NCBI GenBank assembly: GCA_001460835.1
Contig: CYKH01001775.1
Coordinates: forward strand, 1 to 40,368
DNA: 40,368 nucleotides
Source of the DNA: Bodo saltans
Lineage: Eukaryota > Euglenozoa > Kinetoplastea > Eubodonida > Bodonidae
Direction: 5' to 3'
Shown piece after piece: positions 10,060 to 18,592 of the stretch. Within the stretch, counting starts at the first letter, position 1. Each line of letters opens with the position of its first letter. Position numbers and translations under genes: made by a program. A model generated the notes under the pieces. The model worked only from the letters and a program-made list of their open reading frames with translations, ran no database searches and was not told the origin of the DNA.

Positions 10060-10305
10060 ATGTCATTCGCAACCATAGGCATACGGCTCACGAACAGTGG
10101 TGCCAATTATGCAGCTGATGTGTCAGTTACTGCGTCTGTTGTATTTGATCCGGCAAATCAAGTTTTTATAGTCGCTCCCTTAGCGACGACACCTCTAAAG
10201 GCAACGCCTGAAGGCGCACAAACGTCGGTCAGCGCTGTGCCGCCTTCTGCGCCAAATGATCAGTTTGCGGAAGATGAGGATGGGCTTGTGTTCAACGAAG
10301 TTTAA
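10060..10305 (+). CDS. Small hypothetical protein (81 aa)
   Basis: I do not recognise this protein. It has 81 residues, no Cys, no membrane segment and no signal peptide. The first 45 residues alternate hydrophobic and polar positions as in beta strands. Residues about 45-65 are Ala/Pro/Thr-rich and the last 15 are acidic. It is judged real because its ATG is the first after a strong acceptor (AG at 10030-10031) and because a separate acceptor precedes the next gene. Length is short enough that chance cannot be excluded. Confidence 0.5.
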   Translation: MSFATIGIRLTNSGANYAADVSVTASVVFDPANQVFIVAPLATTPLKATPEGAQTSVSAVPPSAPNDQFAEDEDGLVFNEV

Positions 10306-10449
10306 TTTTTTTATTTTGTAGTCGCCTCTGACGACTTGACGCTGGTACTCAGCACTGCCTTCTCAAGGGTGGCTCCTCTTTTTTCTTTTGTTTTGTGAAC
10401 TTTCAAGGCCAGAGAGTTTAAGAGACTTTCGCTTTTTTTTTTTTGCAAC

Positions 10450-11595
10450 ATGCTCGCGCTTCGCCGCTTTCCTACGGTGCATCAATGTCTGTCATCATCG
10501 TTTCACATGAATCTCCGCTCCAATACTACGAAGGCAAACTTGGACGACGGCACTGAACTTCGCGATGCACTTCTTACAAGCGCTCGAGCGACAACTTCGG
10601 CGTCGTCTTCCCACGCCACATTTTGCCAGCTCGTAGCACGCCGTTTGTGTACTGCCGCTGCTCCTTCTTCGTTGTCGTCGTCGGGTCTCGCGTCGGAGGT
10701 GAATACATCGTCCACTGACATTGCTGCATTCCAGCGGCGGGCACTTGATTGCGCTGCATGCAGGCCGATTCTTCACCTTTTATCAAGCGACCGGGATGCC
10801 CAGAGAGCATTGCCGCTTGCGCTCCTGCGTGACTTGAATTCGAAGAGGTCGAGTGCTTCTGAAGTGAAGTCGATTGCGACTGAACTTATGCACCAAATAG
10901 AAATGTTTTCGTCTTTGAGCAAAGGCGGCGAAAACGGTGGTCATTTATCATCAAATGAGGCACAGTTGTGGCGAATTTACGCTGCACTTTGTGGAGTGCA
11001 CGCGAGTACGGCTAGCATCGCCGATGCATCTCAAGGCTGCGGTGGAGGTCCCCTCCATGCGCAGCTTCACGATATTTGCTTCTGGGTTCGAGAGATGGCT
11101 GCGGCTCTGCGACGTGCTGGGGATCCACTCTCCCCAGCTCAGCGTGCCCTGGGCTCCGCGCTGCCGTTTATTCAGCACGCTGACACGGAGAGTGCGTTAA
11201 CGTTTCGCCGAACATTGTCTGCGATTTACAGCACCGAAAGCAACGCTAGCACTACGACTTATCTGTCCCCTGCTGCGAAGGTTCATTTTGTGTGTGCCGT
11301 TTGCGTTCCATTTGCTTTGACACATTTTGTTGTTTCGTACGTTGGTGGAGTTCGGCAACGGTTGGATGTGAAGACACTTGTCACCATCGTTGTTTGCGCG
11401 GTTGCAACCTATGTGCTGGTATTTCAGAAGAAAAGGAACAACACCGTGTCGCAAAGTGACGAAACAAAATCGGCGCGAGGAGTCGACGCCGATTTGCCTG
11501 GAAATAGAGGAAGTACTTCCTTGAACTCCGGTTCTACTGGCTCTGTTTCCACGATCAAAACATCGACGATTCTATCTGCTATTAATGAAAAATAG
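10450..11595 (+). CDS. Hypothetical protein with two C-terminal membrane segments
   Basis: A 381-residue protein of unknown function. The first 30 residues contain Arg, His and Ser but almost no acidic residues, as in a mitochondrial presequence; that targeting is inference. The middle (about 30-270) is helical, with several Cys and Ala-rich stretches. Two hydrophobic segments at about 278-301 and 309-327 are joined by a short basic loop, forming a hairpin anchor. The remaining 55 residues are polar and Ser-rich. No known domain was seen. The ATG follows a T tract at 10430-10444; the splice AG is probably at 10406-10412, and no ATG intervenes. A tail-proximal hairpin suggests an organelle-membrane protein with most mass on one side. 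Confidence 0.75.
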   Translation: MLALRRFPTVHQCLSSSFHMNLRSNTTKANLDDGTELRDALLTSARATTSASSSHATFCQLVARRLCTAAAPSSLSSSGLASEVNTSSTDIAAFQRRALDCAACRPILHLLSSDRDAQRALPLALLRDLNSKRSSASEVKSIATELMHQIEMFSSLSKGGENGGHLSSNEAQLWRIYAALCGVHASTASIADASQGCGGGPLHAQLHDICFWVREMAAALRRAGDPLSPAQRALGSALPFIQHADTESALTFRRTLSAIYSTESNASTTTYLSPAAKVHFVCAVCVPFALTHFVVSYVGGVRQRLDVKTLVTIVVCAVATYVLVFQKKRNNTVSQSDETKSARGVDADLPGNRGSTSLNSGSTGSVSTIKTSTILSAINEK

Positions 11596-11654
11596 GCGAA
11601 CACGTTCGGTCGGTGTCTTAGGCGTGTATTAATTATCCTGTTTGGGCTTCTACG

Positions 11655-11709
11655 GTTGATTTTCCTGATCCTCTTGTTTTATCGTGTGTCTTGGGTTGCA
11701 AAGGTACAG
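11655..11709 (+). promoter_or_regulatory. Trans-splice acceptor for the MYND gene
   Basis: A T/C-rich stretch at 11655-11690 is followed by AG at 11702-11703 and 11708-11709. Either site makes the ATG at 11713 the first start codon and excludes the longer open frame upstream. Confidence 0.5.
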
Positions 11710-11712
11710 CAA

Positions 11713-13509
11713 ATGAATATTCTCGATGTCCTTCAACGTGCGCAAGAAGTGTGCGCGTCTTGCGGCGTCAGAAAGCTTGATCTTCTCCTCTGCCCTTGTC
11801 GGCAAGTCCACTATTGCTCCACACCGTGCCAAGTGCAGCACTGGAAAACGCATCGACTTGTGTGCACCAAAGGGGTGACTTCAGAGGGGAAGCGGCCGCC
11901 GGTGAAACACTGCTATTATTGTGGAAGAGCGTCGTACCATATTCGAGGTTGTCAATGTGGACTTGCGTTCTATTGTGATGCACAGTGCCAAGCGAAGCAC
12001 TGGGGACAACATCGTAGAAATTGCTCGACTTGGGATGTAGACGTCGCCGATGCTACTGCAAATGCTGCTGCTGCTGTCGCAGTTAAGGACCCGAGAATTA
12101 TGCGTATTCGAAGGAAGGACGCAGAAGTGCAAACAGAAGGAGAAGTAGATGTTCGCGCAAAGATCCATTTGGATGCGATTGCTGCAGATTGGCGCACTGG
12201 CAGCCACTACGTAACGACCCAGCGACCCTCTGTTCGAATTACTGGAAACGCAGGAACCCACGAGGATGGCGAGGAGATCAGCGGATTCCACGGGGTCGCT
12301 GGTACACCGTCAGATGCAGCTCTCGCGCTCCAACGGCATGCTAGTGTGACCCTCGGCCCTCGTGATGAAGAGCAGATGCCTCAGCCGTCAGGGTCCACGC
12401 CGTCCCTTGAAGATGCGGCCGCGCTTCACCTCCTCGGCGTCGATGGCCTCTACAACAGCGTTATTATAGCCTCCACGCACACAAGCGACCATCCCACGAC
12501 GGACCACAACAACAACACCAACGCGACTTCTGATCAGCAGCATCCTCATCAAGTTGTCGAGGTGGATGGACGCGCACTCGCGTTAACAACGCCACCCTCC
12601 GGCTTTGAGTTCAGTGGTCTCCTCCCAACAGCTGGCGGTGACCTCTCCATCCGGACGGCCACATCAGATGGAGCTGCCGCAGGGAGGAGCCGAACGGCTG
12701 AAGGTTCTCACCGTGCAAACGGATCAGCGTCAGAGAGTGGTGGAAGTGGGCGACAACTTATGACGTCAAAGGCCCTTGCTGCGCATCGCGTTCACCGAGA
12801 GCGCGTTGCCTCTGTTACTGAGGCCAGCAACAGCAGTGATGGCAATGTCAACAGCGCAGCAGAACAACTTCTCGCAAAGATGACACCCGTCAACCCGTTG
12901 AACATCGATGCGGTTAATGCGCAGCGCACTGACATTCCCCCTCCCGCTGGCGGTGCGTTTGTGTCATCATCGACGTCGTTCCATCGTCTTGCGCCAGCGT
13001 CCAGCGGTCACCCTCGTCGCGGAGAATCTGACTCAGTAGTTGATGCGTTGCAGCCCACTGCAAGCTTTGTTATCCAACACAACACAGCCGCATCACCTTC
13101 CAATGCTCTGACGAGAAAGGGAACAGTCATGTCCAACGTGCTTTCTGGCGCTGCAGCGCACCTGAATCGCAGCCGTAGCGGTGCGAGTGGTGTGTTTGCA
13201 CAATCTAGCAGCCGCATGTTCATCAACCATCAACAACCGGATGCGAAAACGGCACAGCTGCAGCGTGAACTCGAAGAGGCCATCGAAGAGTTTGTCATGG
13301 ACGAAGAGGAGGAGCGCCTTGACATTGCCAACGACAGAATCGCACAACTGTCCACCATGGAAACCGTTGTCAAGAGGTTTTTGTTTATGGAATCGGCCAA
13401 GCTGGTGGGAGTGGAGGAAGAATCAGCGAGACTAGAGCTCTTGACGCAGTACAACTTATGGCTGCGAACGTCTGCAATGGTTGCGTTTCGACGGGTTAGA
13501 AAAAGTTAA
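11713..13509 (+). CDS. Double MYND zinc-finger protein
   Basis: A 598-residue protein with two adjacent MYND zinc fingers at the N terminus. Finger 1 spans residues 14-51 with ligands C14, C17, C27, C29, C35, C39, H43/H47 and C51. Finger 2 spans residues 67-104 with the same spacing, including YCDAQCQAKHW. MYND fingers bind short proline-containing peptides, so a protein-interaction adaptor is likely. No SET domain follows, so this is not a SMYD methyltransferase. Residues about 115-500 are low-complexity, rich in Ser, Ala, Thr, His and Asn. A predicted coiled coil of about 50 residues (QLQRELEEAIEEF onwards) and a basic end close the protein. The ATG at 11713 is chosen because the open frame before it includes the splice tract. 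Confidence 0.85.
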   Translation: MNILDVLQRAQEVCASCGVRKLDLLLCPCRQVHYCSTPCQVQHWKTHRLVCTKGVTSEGKRPPVKHCYYCGRASYHIRGCQCGLAFYCDAQCQAKHWGQHRRNCSTWDVDVADATANAAAAVAVKDPRIMRIRRKDAEVQTEGEVDVRAKIHLDAIAADWRTGSHYVTTQRPSVRITGNAGTHEDGEEISGFHGVAGTPSDAALALQRHASVTLGPRDEEQMPQPSGSTPSLEDAAALHLLGVDGLYNSVIIASTHTSDHPTTDHNNNTNATSDQQHPHQVVEVDGRALALTTPPSGFEFSGLLPTAGGDLSIRTATSDGAAAGRSRTAEGSHRANGSASESGGSGRQLMTSKALAAHRVHRERVASVTEASNSSDGNVNSAAEQLLAKMTPVNPLNIDAVNAQRTDIPPPAGGAFVSSSTSFHRLAPASSGHPRRGESDSVVDALQPTASFVIQHNTAASPSNALTRKGTVMSNVLSGAAAHLNRSRSGASGVFAQSSSRMFINHQQPDAKTAQLQRELEEAIEEFVMDEEEERLDIANDRIAQLSTMETVVKRFLFMESAKLVGVEEESARLELLTQYNLWLRTSAMVAFRRVRKS

Positions 13510-13702
13510 AGGCTGTCCTTTTTGTAGCATTCAGTTTCTTGTGTATGTATTTGCCAAATAAAGCTTGCCAAACTGTTGTATGAAGTATTTGCGTTATTTG
13601 CTGCCTTTTTTGTTATTGCGCTTTGTTCATTTTTTCTTACTAAACACGATTTTATAGTTGTAGTTCCAGTGGATTTGCTTCTTTTTCGTTGAATTGAACA
13701 TC

Positions 13703-15478
13703 ATGAGTGACCCCTGGCCGTGGCCCATGACCCCCACTGGCAGCGTCTACTGCCCTGTACCAGCAATTGAGGGCTTCTTTGCCCCTTTCGCAAGCAGATG
13801 GACAACGCCATACCCCTTGGTGAAGATTGTATGGAACCGCTATCCTATCCCGCACCACAACGACACCATCACCACGTTAGCTCTAACTTCATCACTTGCA
13901 ACAGGCATTGGGCAGATTCGGGTCAGCGACGTGCATGTTAATACGTTTCTCCAAAAACTGGAGTCCCTCTCCATTGCCTTCGGCAACAGTAGCAGCAATG
14001 CCACAACAACAACGGCAGCTCCACCATCACTTCTCTGGCCCGGTGTCATTAACGCGAACTTCTGCGCCTACGGCTACACGTTTATTCTGGAAGCCATCAC
14101 AGGGTACTTGCTATCCGCCATAGCAATGGGCTGCTTTATTGCGCTTGTTGTGCGCACGTCACGCCACACGAACCGGAAACTGTTGTTCTTCTTACTCTTT
14201 ACGGTTGGTGTCACGCGTGGTTTGTTTGGTCACTTAGCCGCCAATCGCATCGGGATGGTGAACTCCTACTACGAGATGAACAACTACATTGGATGGTTCT
14301 TTGATTGGACAATCCCATTGAGCATGCTTGGTGACCTGCTCATGTCATATCTCGACTTCCTCTTGACATTCTTCTGGCTTCAGTTTATCGCGCCGAGGTG
14401 GTCACGGAGTCATTGGGGGACGTTCGTCCCAGTCGCTTCTGTGATGCTGACGCTGCTGATTTCCATCGTGGTGTTCCTGACAGACTGGCACCAGTTGCAC
14501 TCCGACAACGACGGCAACAATGACGGCGGTGGCGACATTGAGGCGGCGAGTGATCGCGACGATGCGTATAATGGAGGAAATATCTACTATCGTTCCTTGG
14601 CATACATCTCATCACTGTTACTTGTGTCTTCTGTCCTGCACAGTATTGTGGTAGTGAGATTGCTGCGAGATCTGATCACCCATCAAGCTGCTCTGCAGGA
14701 ACTTAGCCCGAAGATGCGCCAGAACATGACTGCTGTTGGTGTCATTGGATTTCTGAGTGTCCTCTCCGGGATTATGCGAGGTGTGGTGCTCCTGGGCCAT
14801 ATTTCGAGACTCTCCATTTTTCTGGATGGCCAGTTGAGTTTCGACAATCCAGAGTTCTTCACCGTGTACCTCATTGGTTTCATGAACATGCCGTGTCTTG
14901 CTATTTGCGTGGCGTTTTTTCACCTATCGTGGAAGCTCATTTCCTCCGGCGAGATGGACGACGACGACTGCATCGGCAGCGATGGCGCCTACAGCGTTGT
15001 CGACGAGGGGGATGGAGTGCGGATCTCACTGATTGCCGGCCGCTATGCGTACCGCATGAACAGCAGCAACTTTGGTGGTGGTGGACGACACGTTGGTGAT
15101 TCATTTGCTTCAAATGGCAGTGGCTATGGCGGTGGTCCAACAACAGGCACCGAAATCGACTCTACTAGCTATCCGTCTGAGTCCTTTAACGCAGGACAGG
15201 GTGGAACTGCATCTGCTGCCACTTCTGGGAACTTTGGGGGGAATAGTAGCAGCAACACGTCAAACCTTGTTGCTGACAATGGTGCGACACCTGTGAGAGG
15301 GTCGAGTTCAAGGGGCATTGCAACTAGTGCGGCAATGTTCGCTGGGACTCGCGGTCCGGGTGCTGGCTTTATTGTGTCAGGAAACACGCCTCAGGGCAGT
15401 AGATCCCGACGTGAGCTAAAAAGCGAGCGAGCAATTCCAAAGGCGAACTCAGTAGACGAAACCGAAGAGAATCATTAG
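13703..15478 (+). CDS. Seven-transmembrane protein, possibly TOM1/THH1/GPR137-like
   Basis: A 591-residue protein with clear 7TM topology. The extracellular-type N terminus of about 120 residues has potential N-glycosylation sites (NDT, NSS, NAT). Helices lie at about 122-148, 158-178, 201-230, 239-258, 297-320, 342-366 and 384-410. The third helix, ending LTFFWLQFIAPRW, and the overall spacing recall the TOM1/THH1/GPR137 group of 7TM proteins, which act at lysosomal or vacuolar membranes; that assignment is tentative. The loop between TM4 and TM5 is Asp/Asn/Gly-rich. The 180-residue cytoplasmic tail is Gly/Ser/Asn-rich with no visible domain. A GPCR-like receptor cannot be excluded. The ATG is the first after acceptor AGs at 13655-13669; an in-frame TTG nine bases upstream is not used. 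Confidence 0.8.
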   Translation: MSDPWPWPMTPTGSVYCPVPAIEGFFAPFASRWTTPYPLVKIVWNRYPIPHHNDTITTLALTSSLATGIGQIRVSDVHVNTFLQKLESLSIAFGNSSSNATTTTAAPPSLLWPGVINANFCAYGYTFILEAITGYLLSAIAMGCFIALVVRTSRHTNRKLLFFLLFTVGVTRGLFGHLAANRIGMVNSYYEMNNYIGWFFDWTIPLSMLGDLLMSYLDFLLTFFWLQFIAPRWSRSHWGTFVPVASVMLTLLISIVVFLTDWHQLHSDNDGNNDGGGDIEAASDRDDAYNGGNIYYRSLAYISSLLLVSSVLHSIVVVRLLRDLITHQAALQELSPKMRQNMTAVGVIGFLSVLSGIMRGVVLLGHISRLSIFLDGQLSFDNPEFFTVYLIGFMNMPCLAICVAFFHLSWKLISSGEMDDDDCIGSDGAYSVVDEGDGVRISLIAGRYAYRMNSSNFGGGGRHVGDSFASNGSGYGGGPTTGTEIDSTSYPSESFNAGQGGTASAATSGNFGGNSSSNTSNLVADNGATPVRGSSSRGIATSAAMFAGTRGPGAGFIVSGNTPQGSRSRRELKSERAIPKANSVDETEENH

Positions 15479-15629
15479 CAGTGTTGAGTTGTGTTTTCTT
15501 GTTAATCGTTGCACACAATTGAATGTTGCCCAAAATATTGAACGACACGCGTCCCCCAACACCCCAAATTACAAGAGGATTGCGCAAAGCTTGTTTTGCT
15601 TTGTGAGTAGTCTTAGAGAGTTTTCTTCA

Positions 15630-15645
15630 ACTTTTTTTTTTACAG
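15630..15645 (+). promoter_or_regulatory. Trans-splice acceptor for the 783-residue gene
   Basis: A run of T preceded by TTCTTCAAC ends in TACAG, with AG at 15644-15645. The ATG at 15658 lies only 12 bases downstream and is the first available. Confidence 0.65.
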
Positions 15646-15657
15646 CAACTGAAAAGT

Positions 15658-18009
15658 ATGCCACAACTCCTTCAAAGCATTAACGTGACAGTGCTTGTCT
15701 CAATCGGCAACACCGACACTGCGACGGCCGAATCGGACAATCAACATATTTTTTCTGTCGACGATCTTATTGTTTGCACGATACAGAACGAGCTGCAGCG
15801 TGCCACAGGAGGAGGAGTTCGGGCTGCTGGATTGCCCCACACGCTCGACCGACCATCTACTCCCCCACCTAACGGTGAAGATATTGCAAGCGCACACTCC
15901 ACGCCTATTCAGACACCGCGACGTGGCGGCAGTCGTTATCCGCAGCAAGGTCTCTCGTCCGAGATGTTAGGTGGTGAGGCAGTTCAGCATGCGGCGTTGA
16001 TTCCATTAGCCCCACTGATGCATCATTATGGGACAACATCAACAAGTGCAAAGCGTACAACCTCTGGAACGTTATTAGAACATAGCACCACTGCGTCCGG
16101 CCAGCAGCAGCCATCATCTGCTCAATGCACCTCGGTTCGAGTGCTACATCGTAAAATTCCACTTACGTCGACGTCACGTGCGGGCGATGACGTAGCGATC
16201 ACTCTTGAGCTTGCTTCATTGTCCTCTCAACGCTCTTCTGCTCAGCACGCAGCACGCGGTGGATCATCTTCGTCAGGTTCTGCTCCTTCTTCCAAAGGAC
16301 GCAAAGAAGTCCTTGCTCTTCCCTCCATCGCAATCTCCTCTGCAGTCAATGAGTGGAATCGAAAACGTGTCAGTGGAATTGGTGGCCCACGAGAGTGGCA
16401 GCATGTGCTAGGAAAGACTGTGGATGTGAATAGCATGGTGCAGTCCAACTCCGGCGACTACAACAACAATAGTGGCACAAGTCAACAACTACGTGCCATC
16501 ATTGACGTGTTTATTTCTTGTGAGCCAACAAAGCTGACCGAGTGCCATCTTTCCGCTTTAGTAGATACCTCCCCATCCCCCTCAAACATGAGCGTCAACG
16601 ACAGTACTTGCTCGAACACGTCAACACTTAGGAGCGGCGTGAGTGGGCGCGGCGGTGGAAGCAATAGTCATGCACCTGTTGTCGGGAATCACTTTCCCTC
16701 ACGCTTTTGGGAAGACGCGTTTGCTGTTCACCACGCTCATGTGTACATCGCTGTGTATCGGCCGACCATCAACATTCTTGGGCGTGAATTCGATGCCGCG
16801 GTGGAGGAGCTTGTGACCATAGAGGCCTTGTTGAATCAACAGCTGAGTGAAAAGGACGCTGTGATCGAGGCACTCGAAAAGCAACAGCATCAACAACATG
16901 CGGAAGCCGTCCTTGTGGTGGGAGATCAGCAATCCATAGGTATTGTAAACCTTCCCGCCCAACGTTTGGCAAACGACGACAACGGCGAAGATTCACAGCA
17001 CTCGCCAATGGCAACCTTTAGCTTGCTGAAGCACAAAGACACTGAAATATTTCTTCTCCGTGCACGTATTGCGGCGATGGAGGCATCAAGGGCGGCCGAG
17101 ATCAAATCGTTCCGCGACGAAGTTGCCATCCTGCGTGAGAGCCGCCAACGGGCGGTGAAGGAGCGTGTTCAACGTGCTGCAACGTCAAGGAGATTGGCGC
17201 TTGCAATGGCGCGCAGTGGTGCTGGTGGTCAAGCAGCGCTGCCGATACCGTTCGCAAACAGGTTTTCATCTGCATCACCTGGACTTACTCTGCGGAACCC
17301 ATCGAAAACTCCTACCACACTACGCAACGCATCGCCAGCAGGTTCACTAGGTCGAGCAGCATCCCCATACGTGGCGTCAGGTGCTTCGTCTTCTCCTAGG
17401 GCCGGTTCCACACAAAGTGCGCGTGGTCGTGAGCGTCAGCAACAACCTCAACCAACTCTTTCAAGTGCAGTACCACCGGCAAAAGGTGGCGCTCTTCCTC
17501 CAGCAAGTGGAGTGCGGCACATTGACCCCGCAGAACGTGACGAACGCCTTCGCAAACTAGAAGAAAGCTACGCCAAGTTGCAAGTGCGGCATGCTGCCGC
17601 TCGAGAAACAGCTAATGTTCTCGGAGTAGGGAGTGCATCTGCAGCGGATTATTTGCACGCAGCTGTGACGAACACATTGGGTCCAAGAACTAGCAGTCAA
17701 CTGCGCGGGGCCAGTCCAGCGCGAGGTCCTAGTGCCACAGCGGCCGGTGATGCGGCTTCAGCTGCATCCGCTCAGCGGCGCAATATTTCTCCCTTACGCG
17801 TTCCAAAAGTTGTACCTGGGCTGAAACTCTCAAACGAGCAGCTAGTCGAAGCATCGAAGGATCCCTCGACTCCAACAGCTCCTGCAAAAGTCAACCCGCT
17901 GATGGCGGGCACCAGCCCCCTCCGACGTGATGCGTCTCCTGCTGCAAGGCCAAAGCATTCACTCTTGCGAACATCACCAATGAGAATTTCCGAAACACGA
18001 ACATTTTAG
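15658..18009 (+). CDS. Coiled-coil protein with Ser-Pro-rich C-terminal half
   Basis: A 783-residue protein I do not recognise. The N-terminal ~380 residues contain hydrophobic beta-like stretches (NVTVLVSIG, RAIIDVFISCE, HVYIAVYRP) interrupted by Ser/Thr/Gln/His-rich inserts, so a compact domain may be split by low-complexity loops. Residues about 380-410 and 455-520 are predicted coiled coils. The C-terminal third holds many short Ser-Pro sites (ASPAGS, ASPYVA, SSPRAG, ISPLRV, SPLRRD, SPMRIS), a pattern typical of proteins heavily phosphorylated by proline-directed kinases and often cytoskeletal. No membrane segment or signal peptide was seen. A cytoskeletal or basal-body role is only a guess. 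Confidence 0.8.
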   Translation: MPQLLQSINVTVLVSIGNTDTATAESDNQHIFSVDDLIVCTIQNELQRATGGGVRAAGLPHTLDRPSTPPPNGEDIASAHSTPIQTPRRGGSRYPQQGLSSEMLGGEAVQHAALIPLAPLMHHYGTTSTSAKRTTSGTLLEHSTTASGQQQPSSAQCTSVRVLHRKIPLTSTSRAGDDVAITLELASLSSQRSSAQHAARGGSSSSGSAPSSKGRKEVLALPSIAISSAVNEWNRKRVSGIGGPREWQHVLGKTVDVNSMVQSNSGDYNNNSGTSQQLRAIIDVFISCEPTKLTECHLSALVDTSPSPSNMSVNDSTCSNTSTLRSGVSGRGGGSNSHAPVVGNHFPSRFWEDAFAVHHAHVYIAVYRPTINILGREFDAAVEELVTIEALLNQQLSEKDAVIEALEKQQHQQHAEAVLVVGDQQSIGIVNLPAQRLANDDNGEDSQHSPMATFSLLKHKDTEIFLLRARIAAMEASRAAEIKSFRDEVAILRESRQRAVKERVQRAATSRRLALAMARSGAGGQAALPIPFANRFSSASPGLTLRNPSKTPTTLRNASPAGSLGRAASPYVASGASSSPRAGSTQSARGRERQQQPQPTLSSAVPPAKGGALPPASGVRHIDPAERDERLRKLEESYAKLQVRHAAARETANVLGVGSASAADYLHAAVTNTLGPRTSSQLRGASPARGPSATAAGDAASAASAQRRNISPLRVPKVVPGLKLSNEQLVEASKDPSTPTAPAKVNPLMAGTSPLRRDASPAARPKHSLLRTSPMRISETRTF

Positions 18010-18592
18010 TGCAACGAGAAGGCGAAGAAGATATCCAACAAACAAAAACTCAGCTTTGTTTTTTTATAGGAACAAACAGCTGTATCGTGCTTCGAGCGTT
18101 AGTGGATATAACTCGACCTTTCGGTAGTCAAAGGATCTTTAGGTTTTTGGAACCTGTAAAGAATGATCCCCCTTCTTGTTACCTTGCTCCTTTCTGTCCT
18201 TTGTAGATTGAATTCCAAAACAGAAATCATTCAAGAAGTGAACTTTTTCGGGGAACGCCACCGTGCAAACCTAACTGATGGACTTGAAACAACTCTTCGG
18301 GGTGAAATAGTTTCGCGATTTACAGCTGTCCTTTTTGTCCTTTGATACTTTGACGTTAGAGAGGGAGAGTTAGACAATATCTACCAGATAGTATTTTTTT
18401 TTTGTGTGTGCGTTTGATATGACCTCGAGCATCAGGACAATTTGCTGTCTGTGCACCGTTTCCTAGAGTTTTTTTTTTCCCGCGGATTACAACCAACGAG
18501 CTCTTTTTTTACCTCGTGTTATTGTTGTGCTTGTATCATTTGCTGCAGTTTTTTTCACACTATTTCTTGGGTAAGTTTGAACAAAGTCCAAC
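18010..18592 (+). other. 583-base spacer with several T-rich tracts and a candidate small ORF
   Basis: This spacer holds T-rich runs near 18057-18066, 18391-18401 and 18470-18479, each a possible splice signal. One frames the 60-codon ORF at 18163. The tract near 18548-18568 with AG at 18574-18575 serves the gene starting at 18593. No RNA gene was recognised. Confidence 0.5.
18163..18345 (+). CDS. Candidate small ORF (60 aa) with hydrophobic N terminus
   Basis: A 60-residue open frame begins with an ATG that is the first after a T tract ending in ATAG (AG at 18068-18069). The first 14 residues (MIPLLVTLLLSVLC) resemble a signal peptide core; the rest is polar and charged and ends in a short hydrophobic run. 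It sits in an unusually long spacer. With no homology and such short length it may be chance, so confidence is low. Confidence 0.2.
   Translation: MIPLLVTLLLSVLCRLNSKTEIIQEVNFFGERHRANLTDGLETTLRGEIVSRFTAVLFVL

Noticed and set aside
18571..18576. GTAAGT resembling a 5' cis-splice site
   Set aside because: No matching intron structure is needed in any gene here; the AG within it fits the trans-splice acceptor of the next gene.
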